Below, piece after piece: positions 1-8,521 of a stretch of DNA of 20,738 nucleotides (position 1 is its first letter; each line of letters starts with the position of its first letter). A model generated the notes under the pieces. That model saw only the letters and a program-made list of their open reading frames with translations, made no database searches and was not told the DNA's origin. The position numbers were made by a program, and so were the translations under genes. Source of the DNA: Chara braunii (taxonomy: Eukaryota; Streptophyta; Charophyceae; Charales; Characeae); assembly GCA_003427395.1 (NCBI GenBank), contig BFEA01000056.1, positions 960,905 to 981,642 on the forward strand. Direction: 5' to 3'.

Positions 1-31
<31 letters not shown>
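1..31. repeat. (AG)n microsatellite at window edge
   Basis: Uninterrupted AG dinucleotides from the first base. It is followed at once by a short dispersed repeat that also neighbours the AG tract near 15.6 kb. The true length is unknown because the window starts inside it. Confidence 0.95.
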
Positions 32-34
<3 letters not shown>

Positions 35-108
35 CGAACTAACTACCCCACCCCCCAAAATGACGACGACGATGACAAGCAACAAAAGGAAAAACGACGC
101 GTGCACGT
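32..108. repeat. Short dispersed repeat R, copy 1
   Basis: This segment contains an ACTAACTACCCCAC block, then GACGACGACGATGACAAGCA, then an AAGGAAAAACGACGCGTGCA block. Related copies lie at 15490-15540 (partial) and 15553-15640. All three lie beside AG microsatellites. No coding role is seen. It may be a piece of a dispersed repeat or of a retroelement end. Confidence 0.6.
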
Positions 109-218
109 CTGCGCGAACCAGAGATCAGCTTCGACAGGAATCTCCGAGGTAAGCCCCATGAAAATGCAAGAAAAAAAAAAAGTTGTCTTTGCACAGGTTT
201 CTGAGCTGAGTCTCAAAA

Positions 219-290
219 CACCCCCCACCCCCACCCCCTTAACCCCAACCCCCCAAACCCCCGATCCCCCCAACCCGACTCATTTCTCCC
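219..290 (-). repeat. C-rich tract; G-quadruplex-like on minus strand
   Basis: Runs of four to six C are separated by one to four other bases, giving at least five G tracts with short loops on the minus strand. The tract lies just beyond the point where the integrase reading frame stops resembling integrase. Between 109 and 218 there is only mixed sequence with an A-rich stretch, and I see no gene there. The low-complexity ORFs across this tract are composition artefacts. Confidence 0.6.
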
Positions 291-329
291 ATTTTCCCCT
301 TATTTCCTTGCGAGCGAAGCCGCAACAGG

Positions 330-774
330 TACCCTTGTTCAAGGAGAAAATCACTTACCTCCTTCGCCGTCTTCTTCCTAATGGCCTTTGCTTCTACGAA
401 TCCGGTGAGGTCATCACGGACGTTCATTATATACCGAAGTCCGCCGACCCCTTTTGGCATGGTTACCATGTCTANGTGGACCTTCTCTCCCGGAACCGTG
501 GGAAGCGATGGAACTAAGGGCTCTTTGTATCGAACTGTCGCCCTCTTCTGGCAAGCCTCATACGTTGAACAATACTTTTCTACTTCCGTGTATTGCCCAT
601 CCCACCATAAAGCCTACGGACTTCATCGAAAGTACCCTTTACTCCCCTATAGCCTCCGACGACCCCGTCGTGTAGCTCCTCTATGACAACCCTTCTTTCT
701 TCGGGATCGCACAGTACCCTCATAGGTATTGCAAACTTGGTGAGCCTCTTGAAGAGATGTCTCCTCGTAGGCAA
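330..774 (-). pseudogene. Integrase fragment, retroelement copy 1
   Basis: This is the N-terminal part of a Ty3/gypsy integrase, which joins retroelement cDNA to the host chromosome. The sense strand encodes LFKRLTKFAIPMRVLCDP, then a zinc-binding-like region with ELHDGVVGGYRG, then YEACQKRATVRYKEPL, then the core start DMVTMPKG and VRDDLTGFVEAKAI. Two zinc ligands of the HHCC motif appear replaced: Tyr stands for the second His in GGYRG and for the first Cys before EACQK. The first catalytic Asp (DMVTMP) is present. Resemblance ends after SDFLLEQ near 330, so the second Asp and the Glu of the DDE triad are absent. At least two frame changes occur, one near 765 and one near 590. A single N at 475 falls inside a codon that otherwise keeps the frame. 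Confidence 0.8.
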
Positions 775-1277
775 TACCCCAGTGCCTCTTGCCGGATTCT
801 TTCAGTTCCTGTTTCCCTACCGGCTAAGTACAGTCCTATGTCTCGGTACTTCCCGTCGTAGAGTTTAGCAAGAAAAGTCCTTGGGACCCTTTCTTCTCCT
901 TGGCTGCTCCCTGCTATTTGTGCCCTATTAGCGGCGACTTTCATTATCTCCTCTTTGGCGATTGTCACTTCTTCCTCCTTAAGCCTAGGTAGGTCATCCT
1001 CATGAATGGGAAGCCGGGACAATCCGTCCGCGACCGGGTTCTTGGTCCCAGATATCCTCTCGACCCTATAGTCGTAAAGCCTAATGTGTATCATCCATCG
1101 GGCGATGGTCGGATCGGTCAGCGAGAAATCCTTTTGAAGGACCGCCACTACCGCAGTTGGGTCCACTCTCAGGAGAAATCGTCGCCCGTATAGGTAATGA
1201 CGGAAGGCCTTTAGACAATGCAATACCCCTNACACCTCCTTTTTGAATTGNCTATAATTTCTCTCGGCGGGGTTCAA
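720..1277 (-). pseudogene. RNase H domain, 5'-truncated, copy 1
   Basis: An RNase H of the Ty3/gypsy type degrades the RNA strand of the RNA/DNA hybrid during reverse transcription. Visible motifs, in order, are NPAERNY, QFKKEV, FRHYLYGRRFLLRVDP, TIARWMIHIRLYDYRVERI and GTKNPVADGLSRL. The DGLSRL end and the acidic connector after it, rich in Glu and Lys, are typical of the join to integrase. The family normally has about 90-100 residues between the RT connection motif EIRQFL and NPAERNY, including the first catalytic Asp. Here these motifs almost abut and are in different frames, so that stretch is deleted. Two Ns (1231, 1251) lie in the coding sequence. Confidence 0.8.
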
Positions 1278-2355
1278 GGTCCGGCTNTCGAATCTCCTTT
1301 AGAAACTGCCGGATCTCCGTTATGGACTTGAGCNGCGACGGCCANGTCATCAATTTTACTAATTTTTNGGGGTCGGGCCTCCGCCCATCCTTATCGCAAA
1401 TGAACCCCAATATCCTGATGGATGANACGCCCCAACGACTCTTAGTTCCGCTTACCGTGAGGTTGGCATCGTCTAACTTCTGAAGGACGTTTCTGACATC
1501 ACTCATGTGGTCGGCCACAAATTTTCTCATCCCCGGGAAGACCTCCGTCTCATCTCATTCGATCGGCCCTTTTATCGGGAAGTCATCAAGGAAAACCTCC
1601 ACCTTCTCTGGTATCAACTCCTTGAGGACCGCAATCATGGCCCTTTGGGACACTGCCACCCCATTCGTCCAACCTATGGGTACCACCACCATTTGAACCA
1701 GCCCTAAAGGCGTATGCATGGCGGTCATGTGCCTGTCCCGGTAGTCTAAGGGAATCTCGTCATACTCTGAGAAGAGATCGCAGATCGAGTATATCGAGCG
1801 ACCTGCTGATCCTTCTGCTAGCAAGTCGGCCTCTGGTATAGACCCTACGTCACTTATGGTGACCGCATTGGTCCTCTTGAGGTTTTGAATTCATCTCAAC
1901 TTGTTGCTACTCCCCTTTCTCATAAAGAACCACTTATTGGAGTAGGCACTTTCGCAAGGTTCCGCGACGAACGTCCTGATCTTCTCCTTGATAAAAGCCA
2001 CTATCTCCTCCTTCTCCTTTTGGGCATATTTCCATTGAGGCCTATCCTTCCAAGGCACGTGCGGGATCGTGTGGATTCGTGCCGGCTTAGCATACCTTGA
2101 GTCGATTCTCCCCCTCTCTGAGTCATCGAATGCAATGGCCTTATCGCACCCCCTTAGGGTCATTGCTATGAACTCCTTCTCTTCCTCCGTGAGGTTCCCA
2201 TCTCCTATATCCATTTTGGCCAATCTATCGACCGTTATCCTTTGCCCTTCCGTCTCTTTCCTCTTTCGGATGATATCGACTATCTCCTCCTCCGATATTG
2301 TCGCTTCCCCAGTTCTATCCCGGCTGACCGCAGTTGGTTTCACCTTCTCCGTCAC
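1252..2355 (-). pseudogene. Reverse transcriptase, copy 1, with stops
   Basis: This RNA-directed DNA polymerase of the Ty3/gypsy type is spread over three open stretches in one frame (1891-2355, 1555-1824, 1252-1530). In order they show the fingers start WKYAQKEKEEIVAFIKEKI, then SAYSNKWFFMRK, then ICDLFSEYDEIPLD with the first catalytic Asp, then MHTPLGLVQMVVVPIGWTNG, then the active-site box FLDD (1582-1593) and the connection ILGFICDKDGRRPDP with EIRQFL. The usual family box is Y-x-D-D; here Tyr is Phe. TGA stops fall at about 1888-1890 and 1552-1554. Five Ns cluster between 1287 and 1426. The domain order is right and most conserved blocks survive, so it is recognisable but unlikely to be expressed intact. 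Confidence 0.88.
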
Positions 2356-2672
2356 GGTTTTATGTTTCTTGATTCCGCCGGCTAGGGGGATTCCCCCAAA
2401 AAAGACATGCTCACATACCCACCGAACTCCTCCTCCTCGTCCTCCTTCTCATACCCTGTACTGTTGATAATGATCCTGATCTCGACATCCAAGATCTCAA
2501 GTCGGTCTTCCGTTTTTTTTTTATCCGAGGAGAGTCCCCCTTCTAGGCGGACCTGGCATACTCTCTACTGGGTCCCTCTCCGTGTCGGGATATCCGTCCT
2601 GTTCCGCTCATCCTGCGCGTCAACGGTCTTTAGGACCACTCAGATTCCATCCGGGCTTTGGATAGAGAGAGT
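2356..2672 (-). pseudogene. Degenerate protease-RT linker, copy 1
   Basis: No ORF longer than about 60 codons is seen on the sense strand. The protease frame continues through several stops and encodes an acidic stretch rich in Glu and Asp before meeting the RT frame. The frame must change between protease and RT. A T10 homopolymer (2513-2522, A10 on the sense strand) is one possible site. The plus-strand ORFs here are Ser/Pro-rich shadows. Confidence 0.5.
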
Positions 2673-3161
2673 CTAACTCCCATCCGGTAGGTCCACAGTG
2701 GTGGCGTGAACCACGCTCAGCCAGGTCCTCCCGATGATCAATTCGGAGGAACACTCTTTTACCGAAAAAATTGGGACCGTGGTCTCAACGCCTGCGACCT
2801 CAATCACGGGGCTATGACACACCCCTTCCGCCGGTTCTAACTTGTTATCCGCCACTACCATCGACATCGACACCCCTCGATCGATCTCCAGACCCAACTC
2901 TTGAGTGATGGAGTCTCTACGTACAGTGGACTCGGATCCATTGTCTACTAGGGCCCTAATCCTCTTCCCGCTCACCACTGCCTTGAGCTGACCGCTACCT
3001 AACACATATAACTTCTTAATTTCTTCACCCGAGAAGAGTCTTGACGGCAGTTCCTCCATAGTGATTCGGGAGGACTGCACCTCTTCTCTCGCCGGACCAT
3101 CCCCTGGCACCGTGGGTTCTCCTGCGAGAGGGACTCTCAACTTCCTCGTGATGCTTAGGAG
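2673..3161 (-). pseudogene. Retroviral-type aspartic protease, copy 1
   Basis: This is a retropepsin-like protease that would cleave the Gag-Pol polyprotein. The catalytic loop reads ALVDNGSEST, with the Asp codon at 2943-2945, so the usual D-T/S-G is D-N-G. The C-terminal IIGRTWLSVV matches the conserved I-I/L-G-R/x-x-W/F-L segment that follows the flap in this fold. The 155 residues from the first Met suit a retropepsin plus a short linker. It lies in the same frame as Gag, with a TAA (3162-3164) just upstream and a TAG (2673-2675) at its end. It could instead be read as part of a Gag-Pro fusion broken by mutation. Confidence 0.82.
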
Positions 3162-3698
3162 TTATTCCCTAGCGCTTTTGCTGGCGGCTAGGTACTCCAA
3201 AAATGTACATCGCATAGGCTGCATCAGAGTCCTTCTAAGGGGTGCTACTGTGTCTATCTCATCCAAGGTGCATTTCATTTCGAACTTCTTAGGCCCCTTC
3301 TTCCTAGGTGATTTAGGGGAAGCGGGCTCTTCCTTCTTTTCTTCCGCACTCTTGGCATCGGCCATTGGTTGGTCGTCGTCGCCGCTCCTTCCTCCCGCAT
3401 CTCTCGTCAAGCCCTCTTGGTTCTTGGACGTCTCGGCCGCAACCTGCGTTCTCACCCTCAAGCAGGCCCTCTCTTCTTCGGGCCGGGATTCAATGAACTT
3501 GATGCTTGATACATGGGGTTCCCTAACGGACACTCCTCCGGGCGACTCCGTCATTTGGATGTGGGATGTGTTGGCGGAGCTCCCTATCTCCAGTTTCTTT
3601 CCCAGCCTGGCCTCTTGGAGCGCCACTCTCTTGTCCACGTTTACCTTCATTGAGGGGTAGAACGAGACCGCGTCACCACTATCTCCCCACACGACCCA
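3162..3698 (-). pseudogene. Gag-Pro spacer domain, copy 1
   Basis: An open stretch lies between the zinc knuckle and the protease, in the Gag frame. It is Lys/Glu-rich and low in complexity around SAEEKKEEPASPKSPRKKGP. It then has a structured-looking end: KCTLDEIDTVAPLRRT, MQPMRCTFLEYLAASKSARE. This end sits directly before the protease and may be a spacer or protease prodomain. From memory, similar TLDEID...PMRC..LEYLAAS segments occur before proteases in charophyte repeat proteins; unverified. TAA stops bound it at 3699-3701 and 3162-3164. Confidence 0.6.
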
Positions 3699-3701
3699 TT
3701 A

Positions 3702-4013
3702 GTTCTCATTTAGGTTTACCACTCCCAACCTCAAGGCCTCCGTGAGATGATGACAGTCTCTTTTGATGTGACTCTCCTCATTGCAATAAACGCACCCGCT
3801 TCGGGCTTGCGGGTTGCTGGGACGCAGAACCCCTTGCGTCACGGCGGCTACAGACGCAGGAAGAGGCGGTGGTGGTGGTGTTGGCGGAGGAGGAACCCTA
3901 ATCTCTGGCGGCGGATTGGAAGTCCTTGCTTGAGGCGTGGCTCCCCACCTTCCATCCCTAGCATCCTTCCAATGGGAATTCCCCCAATCGGGGCCACGAT
4001 TCCCTCCTATTTC
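3702..4013 (-). pseudogene. Nucleocapsid segment with CCHC zinc knuckle, copy 1
   Basis: This 104-codon open stretch has no Met start and lies between a TGA (4014-4016) and a TAA (3699-3701). It is Pro-rich in the middle. It contains a perfect C-X2-C-X4-H-X4-C knuckle, CVYCNEESHIKRDC, encoded at 3753-3794. This is the classic RNA-packaging motif of retroelement nucleocapsids. It is in frame with the capsid ORF upstream, so TGA is the only barrier between capsid and nucleocapsid. Confidence 0.85.
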
Positions 4014-5270
4014 TCAGTTGTTCCTCCAGCCCCCTTGACCTCCAGGTTCGTTTCTCCACCCGCTTTGCCTTTCTCCCCATCGCGGAACAGGCGGAGCGGG
4101 AGGTGGCATGTCATTTCCCCGAGGGCCATCGTTCCGGTTGTTACTCATGGTACGGAGAGCCACGTCCAGGGTCTCTTTCATATAGTCTCTCACGTCGACT
4201 CCTCCTCCCGTGAAGACCACCTCGGCGACCTTCTCGAAATCAGCCGGGTCTATCGGGGCCTTCTCGACGACTTCTTTCCTCTTCTCTTCGGGTAGGTGCA
4301 GCATAAACATAACACACTTATCCACCTCAGACAACATCCCCCTATCCACCAGGGCTTGGGACAGACGTTTGAATCTTCGTGTGAAGGCTACCAAACTTTC
4401 CTTTTCCCCCCTTGTAACACGGCGCAAGCTGTCTATGGTGGGAATCAAGTCATCACACGCAAAGGTCCGTAGAAGGCCTCTCTTGAGTGTCCTCCACCGA
4501 CCATCTGCCGGGTAGATAGCCCTAATTGCGGGGTCTAATTCAGGGTCCGAGTGTTGGCTGAAATGGTTTATCCACTCCTTTTCGGAGAACTTCTTGCAGT
4601 AGGCATAGCTCTCCCATTTCTTCACGAACCCTGTTACATCACGTTCATCGAAGAAGAGTGCCTCTAAGTTTAGGTTGACGTCGTAGTAGGGGACCCTTCG
4701 ATCATCGTACCGGCGAAAATAGGATCCTTCAATGGGTCCGTCAATCATCGGATCGTACGGTTTGTACCACGAGGGATCCGGCTTCTCAACCCGTGCCCAA
4801 GGTCTAGGCGTCCCCCGAGGGTCCTCCCCATATCGACCCCTCTCATTCGGCCACTCCATCTCTCCCCGCGTGTGGTCCTGTCCTCTAAACCCTCTCCAGG
4901 CATCCATTCCTTGACTTCTCCCCGCTACCTCTCCGGAACCCCATGCCGCGCCTGACTTCCTTTCGGCCCATCTTCGTGGTCTATAGCCACCCTCCGCAGA
5001 CCTCTCGTCCTTAAGGTCCCTCCTACCAAGTCCTTCCTCGTCTTCCTTCCTGGATAGCCTGTAACCCACCTGATCTCTTGAAAATTCCAGCGCATCTTCT
5101 GCTCGAGTGTCCGACAGATCTGCCCATCGGGACTCCACAGGAACTTGGAGCCCCCACGAGGCCTCGATCGCCCCCTCTCTTATCGGCATCCGTATCCCCG
5201 TGCTAACTCTTTGCTCCATCGAAACTTGTCTTTCCCCGGGGAGGATCTCCTGGTTCCTTTCGACCCATCT
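4014..5270 (-). pseudogene. Gag capsid region, copy 1
   Basis: The longest open frame in the window is 401 codons from the Met at 5217-5219. Residues 1-90 are the second unit of a Gag tandem repeat (VPVESRWADL, DEEGLGRRDL, YRPRRWAERK). Residues 100-150 are Arg/Gly/Trp-rich. From about residue 178 comes a helical Ty3/gypsy-type capsid: FFDERDVTGFVKKWESYAY, FSEKEWINHF, GRWRTLKRGLLRTFACDD, FTRRFKRLSQAL, MFMLHLPEEKRKEVVEKAP. The tail (360-401) is Pro/Gly-rich and leads into the zinc knuckle across a TGA. The Met is probably not the native start, because the same frame is coding further upstream. Confidence 0.82.
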
Positions 5271-5744
5271 TCATGGCCTGCCACCGGCTTCCGCCGCCCT
5301 TCCTTCTCTTAAGTCTCCCTTATCCGGACCTCCTTCTTCGTCGCCTCTAGGTGGTCGATACCCCGGCCTGCCTCTAGGAAAATCGGGAGCTCCCCCTATC
5401 CTTGCTTCCACGTCCACCAGGTCCGCCCACCGGGATTCTACGGGAATGCCCGTCGAGGCCTCGGTGACCCCTTCACTTACCGGTGTCCGCTGCCCCACAT
5501 CCCTATGTACCCGTACTTCCGTGCCAGGTCTCGGCTCCTCTGGGGCCTGTCTCTCTCCTGGAGCCGCTTCCGGGCCCCTCTCGGCCCTTCCCATCGATTC
5601 GGTCCCTTCTGTAGTTTCTTCCACTACCCTACTTAGCCTGGCCCCCAACTCGGGGCTCTTCACTACCTCCCTTCTCTCCGCGGTCTCCGATGGACGAGAG
5701 AGGCCAACCTCCACTTCACTCTCCATACACCCTTTTGGTGATCT
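5271..5744 (-). pseudogene. Gag N-terminal region, repeat unit 1, copy 1
   Basis: An open stretch in the Gag frame between a TAG (5745-5747) and a TGA (5271-5273). It is acidic and Arg/Pro/Gly-rich. Its second half (GIPVESRWADL, RGRPGYRPPRGDEEG, DLREGRAAEAGGRP) repeats in the next ORF downstream, 303 bp (101 codons) away. At the TGA the repeat partner has an Arg codon (YRPRRW), so the stop probably arose from CGA. Function unknown; perhaps a matrix-like or disordered region before the capsid. Confidence 0.65.
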
Positions 5745-5747
5745 CTA

Positions 5748-5852
5748 GTCGCCTCCCTCACTATCGTCTCCCTCACTATTGTCCGGGCTATCTTCCGAGT
5801 CTTCTTCTTCTCCCGAGCCCTCCTTCTCCTCACTAGACTCCTTGCTAGCACT
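5748..5852 (-). pseudogene. Acidic Ser/Glu/Asp linker upstream of Gag, copy 1
   Basis: In the Gag frame this encodes a very acidic stretch (for example EEEDSEDSPDNSEGDDSEGG) that ends at TAG 5745-5747. It joins the upstream unknown module to Gag. The 242-bp deletion junction of copy 1 lies at its upstream end, near 5847-5852. Confidence 0.55.
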
Positions 5853-6403
5853 GGGTGAATAGCTCGTGCCCCCCTTCTTCACCTAACAAGAATTTTTTTA
5901 TCACCTGACACCTCAATCGGACTCTCCTCACGATCTCGTCGTCAGCATAGAGTAGCCGATAGGCCCAAGTAGGGATATTCCAAGTTCTCCCGTGAGCTGC
6001 CCTAGGAACTTCCGTCCTCCCTCGGTATTCTACTCTATCAATCACAGGGCCCCCGGTGTCACCCCCTCTCAATCTCCTCAAACGTTCTAGGGCCCTTTTG
6101 ACGATGCCTAAAGGATCTTTTCCTTTCGCTAATTCAGTTTCGAAGATTAGCCGGGCGTTGGGGGACAAAAAGATTTTCGCCTTTCTAGTGCAACTGTTTC
6201 CCTCGGACGCCACTTAGAACCTGACCACTGTCTCTTGCTCGTAAATTTCGAAGAATTCGGTAGTCACTTCTCCTTCCCCTCGAACTCTCGGGAGAGTCAC
6301 CCCATATCTTCCTCCCCACGTCCAAGCCCTTTCTATGGTACCAACGGGGTCCCCCCTCTCGTACCGAATCATCTGGGGTCTCACCTCACGTCGGCCAACC
6401 TCA
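5853..6403 (-). pseudogene. Module M1, damaged copy (copy 1)
   Basis: This is a second, broken copy of the unrecognised module described at 12087-12810. It is split by a private TAA at 6214-6216, where copy 2 has a Ser codon (TCA). It lacks the C-terminal tail because 242 bp are missing at 5847-5852. The shared core is clear: AKIFLSPNA, KGKDPLGIVKRALERLR, RTWNIPTWAYRLLYADDEIV. The deletion is not a multiple of three, so it also changes the frame into the acidic linker. Confidence 0.65.
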
Positions 6404-6640
6404 CGCAACAGAAAAATCCCATGAGAAATGAAAGTTGAAAAAACATTCCATAAAAAAAAAATCCTTCATATTTATAAATTATCATTCCAATGTTTGTCAA
6501 ATTCTAAAATTTTAAATTTAATTTGATAAGTTCCCGTTTAACTATGAGTTTTCCCTTCCAACTACATCTATTTGTTCAAGATGGAATGAAAGTCTGGACG
6601 AGTTTATGAAATGTTTTAATTAGACTTTCATTCTACTACA
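6404..6640. mobile_element. Left half of AT-rich MITE-like element, copy 1
   Basis: Collinear with 12811-13048 of the complete element in copy 2, with only a few differences. It ends at TCTACTACA, the loop-side end of a long inverted-repeat arm, followed by a single N (6641). The other half is missing from the assembly here. No gene is seen. Confidence 0.75.
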
Positions 6641-6641
6641 N

Positions 6642-6940
6642 GTGGACCTTCTCTCCCGGAACCGTGGGAAGCGATGGAACTAAGGGCTCTTTGTATCGAA
6701 CTGTCGCCCTCTTCTGGCAAGCCTCATACGTTGAACAATACTTTTCTACTTCCGTGTATTGCCCATCCCACCATAAAGCCTACGGACTTCATCGAAAGTA
6801 CCCTTTACTCCCCTATAGCCTCCGACGACCCCGTCGTGTAGCTCCTCTATGACAACCCTTCTTTCTTCGGGATCGCACAGTACCCTCATAGGTATTGCAA
6901 ACTTGGTGAGCCTCTTGAAGAGATGTCTCCTCGTAGGCAA
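6642..6940 (-). pseudogene. Integrase fragment, copy 2
   Basis: Matches the right part of the copy 1 integrase: LFKRLTKFAIPMRVLCDP, the altered zinc-binding region with GGYRG, and YKEPL. It stops at the N (6641) just before the core start that carries the first catalytic Asp in copy 1. No DDE residue is therefore present in this copy. The cut coincides with an assembly junction rather than an obvious biological end. Confidence 0.8.
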
Positions 6941-7443
6941 TACCCCAGTGCCTCTTGCCGGATTCTTTCAGTTCCTGTTTCCCTACCGGCTAAGTACAGT
7001 CCTATGTCTCGGTACTTCCCGTCGTAGAGTTTAGCAAGAAAAGTCCTTGGGACCCTTTCTTCTCCTTGGCTGCTCCCTGCTATTTGTGCCCTATTAGCGG
7101 CGACTTTCATTATCTCCTCTTTGGCGATTGTCACTTCTTCCTCCTTAAGCCTAGGTAGGTCATCCTCATGAATGGGAAGCCGGGACAATCCGTCCGCGAC
7201 CGGGTTCTTGGTCCCAGATATCCTCTCGACCCTATAGTCGTAAAGCCTAATGTGTATCATCCATCGGGCGATGGTCGGATCGGTCAGCGAGAAATCCTTT
7301 TGAAGGACCGCCACTACCGCAGTTGGGTCCACTCTCAGGAGAAATCGTCGCCCGTATAGGTAATGACGGAAGGCCTTTAGACAATGCAATACCCCTNACA
7401 CCTCCTTTTTGAATTGNCTATAATTTCTCTCGGCGGGGTTCAA
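6886..7443 (-). pseudogene. RNase H domain, 5'-truncated, copy 2
   Basis: Translation identical to the copy at 720-1277, including the missing first part of the domain and Ns at 7397 and 7417. Motifs: NPAERNY, FRHYLYGRRFLLRVDP, TIARWMIHIRLYDYRVERI, VADGLSRL. Because this segment appears to be a duplicated consensus, it is not independent evidence that the deletion is common. Confidence 0.8.
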
Positions 7444-8521
7444 GGTCCGGCTNTCGAATCTCCTTTAGAAACTGCCGGATCTCCGTTATGGACTTGAGCN
7501 GCGACGGCCANGTCATCAATTTTACTAATTTTTNGGGGTCGGGCCTCCGCCCATCCTTATCGCAAATGAACCCCAATATCCTGATGGATGANACGCCCCA
7601 ACGACTCTTAGTTCCGCTTACCGTGAGGTTGGCATCGTCTAACTTCTGAAGGACGTTTCTGACATCACTCATGTGGTCGGCCACAAATTTTCTCATCCCC
7701 GGGAAGACCTCCGTCTCATCTCATTCGATCGGCCCTTTTATCGGGAAGTCATCAAGGAAAACCTCCACCTTCTCTGGTATCAACTCCTTGAGGACCGCAA
7801 TCATGGCCCTTTGGGACACTGCCACCCCATTCGTCCAACCTATGGGTACCACCACCATTTGAACCAGCCCTAAAGGCGTATGCATGGCGGTCATGTGCCT
7901 GTCCCGGTAGTCTAAGGGAATCTCGTCATACTCTGAGAAGAGATCGCAGATCGAGTATATCGAGCGACCTGCTGATCCTTCTGCTAGCAAGTCGGCCTCT
8001 GGTATAGACCCTACGTCACTTATGGTGACCGCATTGGTCCTCTTGAGGTTTTGAATTCATCTCAACTTGTTGCTACTCCCCTTTCTCATAAAGAACCACT
8101 TATTGGAGTAGGCACTTTCGCAAGGTTCCGCGACGAACGTCCTGATCTTCTCCTTGATAAAAGCCACTATCTCCTCCTTCTCCTTTTGGGCATATTTCCA
8201 TTGAGGCCTATCCTTCCAAGGCACGTGCGGGATCGTGTGGATTCGTGCCGGCTTAGCATACCTTGAGTCGATTCTCCCCCTCTCTGAGTCATCGAATGCA
8301 ATGGCCTTATCGCACCCCCTTAGGGTCATTGCTATGAACTCCTTCTCTTCCTCCGTGAGGTTCCCATCTCCTATATCCATTTTGGCCAATCTATCGACCG
8401 TTATCCTTTGCCCTTCCGTCTCTTTCCTCTTTCGGATGATATCGACTATCTCCTCCTCCGATATTGTCGCTTCCCCAGTTCTATCCCGGCTGACCGCAGT
8501 TGGTTTCACCTTCTCCGTCAC
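7418..8521 (-). pseudogene. Reverse transcriptase, copy 2, with stops
   Basis: Translation identical to 1252-2355: open stretches 8057-8521, 7721-7990 and 7418-7696 in one frame with the same two TGA interruptions. The F-L-D-D active-site box falls at 7748-7759. ICDLFSEYDEIPLD, TPLGLVQMVVVPIGWTNG and the connection EIRQFL are visible. Five Ns match those of copy 1. Confidence 0.87.

Larger units (their letters stand above)
476..4799. repeat. 4,324-bp direct repeat, left copy
   Basis: Matches 6642-10965 at a constant offset of 6166, with translations identical on both strands. Seven internal Ns (1231, 1251, 1287, 1334, 1345, 1368, 1426) recur at the same offset, and an N precedes each copy (475, 6641). 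The first mismatch is 4800 against 10966. Most likely one consensus segment placed twice in the assembly. Confidence 0.93.

Noticed and set aside
148-196. Possible plus-strand intron: GAG then GTAAGC to TTTGCACAG then G
   Set aside because: Only 49 bp, shorter than usual nuclear introns, with no convincing exons on either side.
219-290. Telomeric repeat
   Set aside because: C runs vary in length and spacing and no regular CCCTAAA-type unit is present.
3061-3660. 199-codon plus-strand ORF (repeated at 9227-9826)
   Set aside because: Antisense to the Gag-Pro spacer and protease; Ser/Leu-rich shadow of a purine-rich coding strand with no recognisable domain.
5107-5748. 213-codon plus-strand ORF rich in Ser and Pro
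   Set aside because: Antisense to the Gag tandem repeat; composition artefact of the opposite strand.
6404-6640. AT-rich segment as LTR between two tandem retroelements
   Set aside because: It matches the left half of the foldback element, which lies inside coding modules in copy 2, and has no LTR features.
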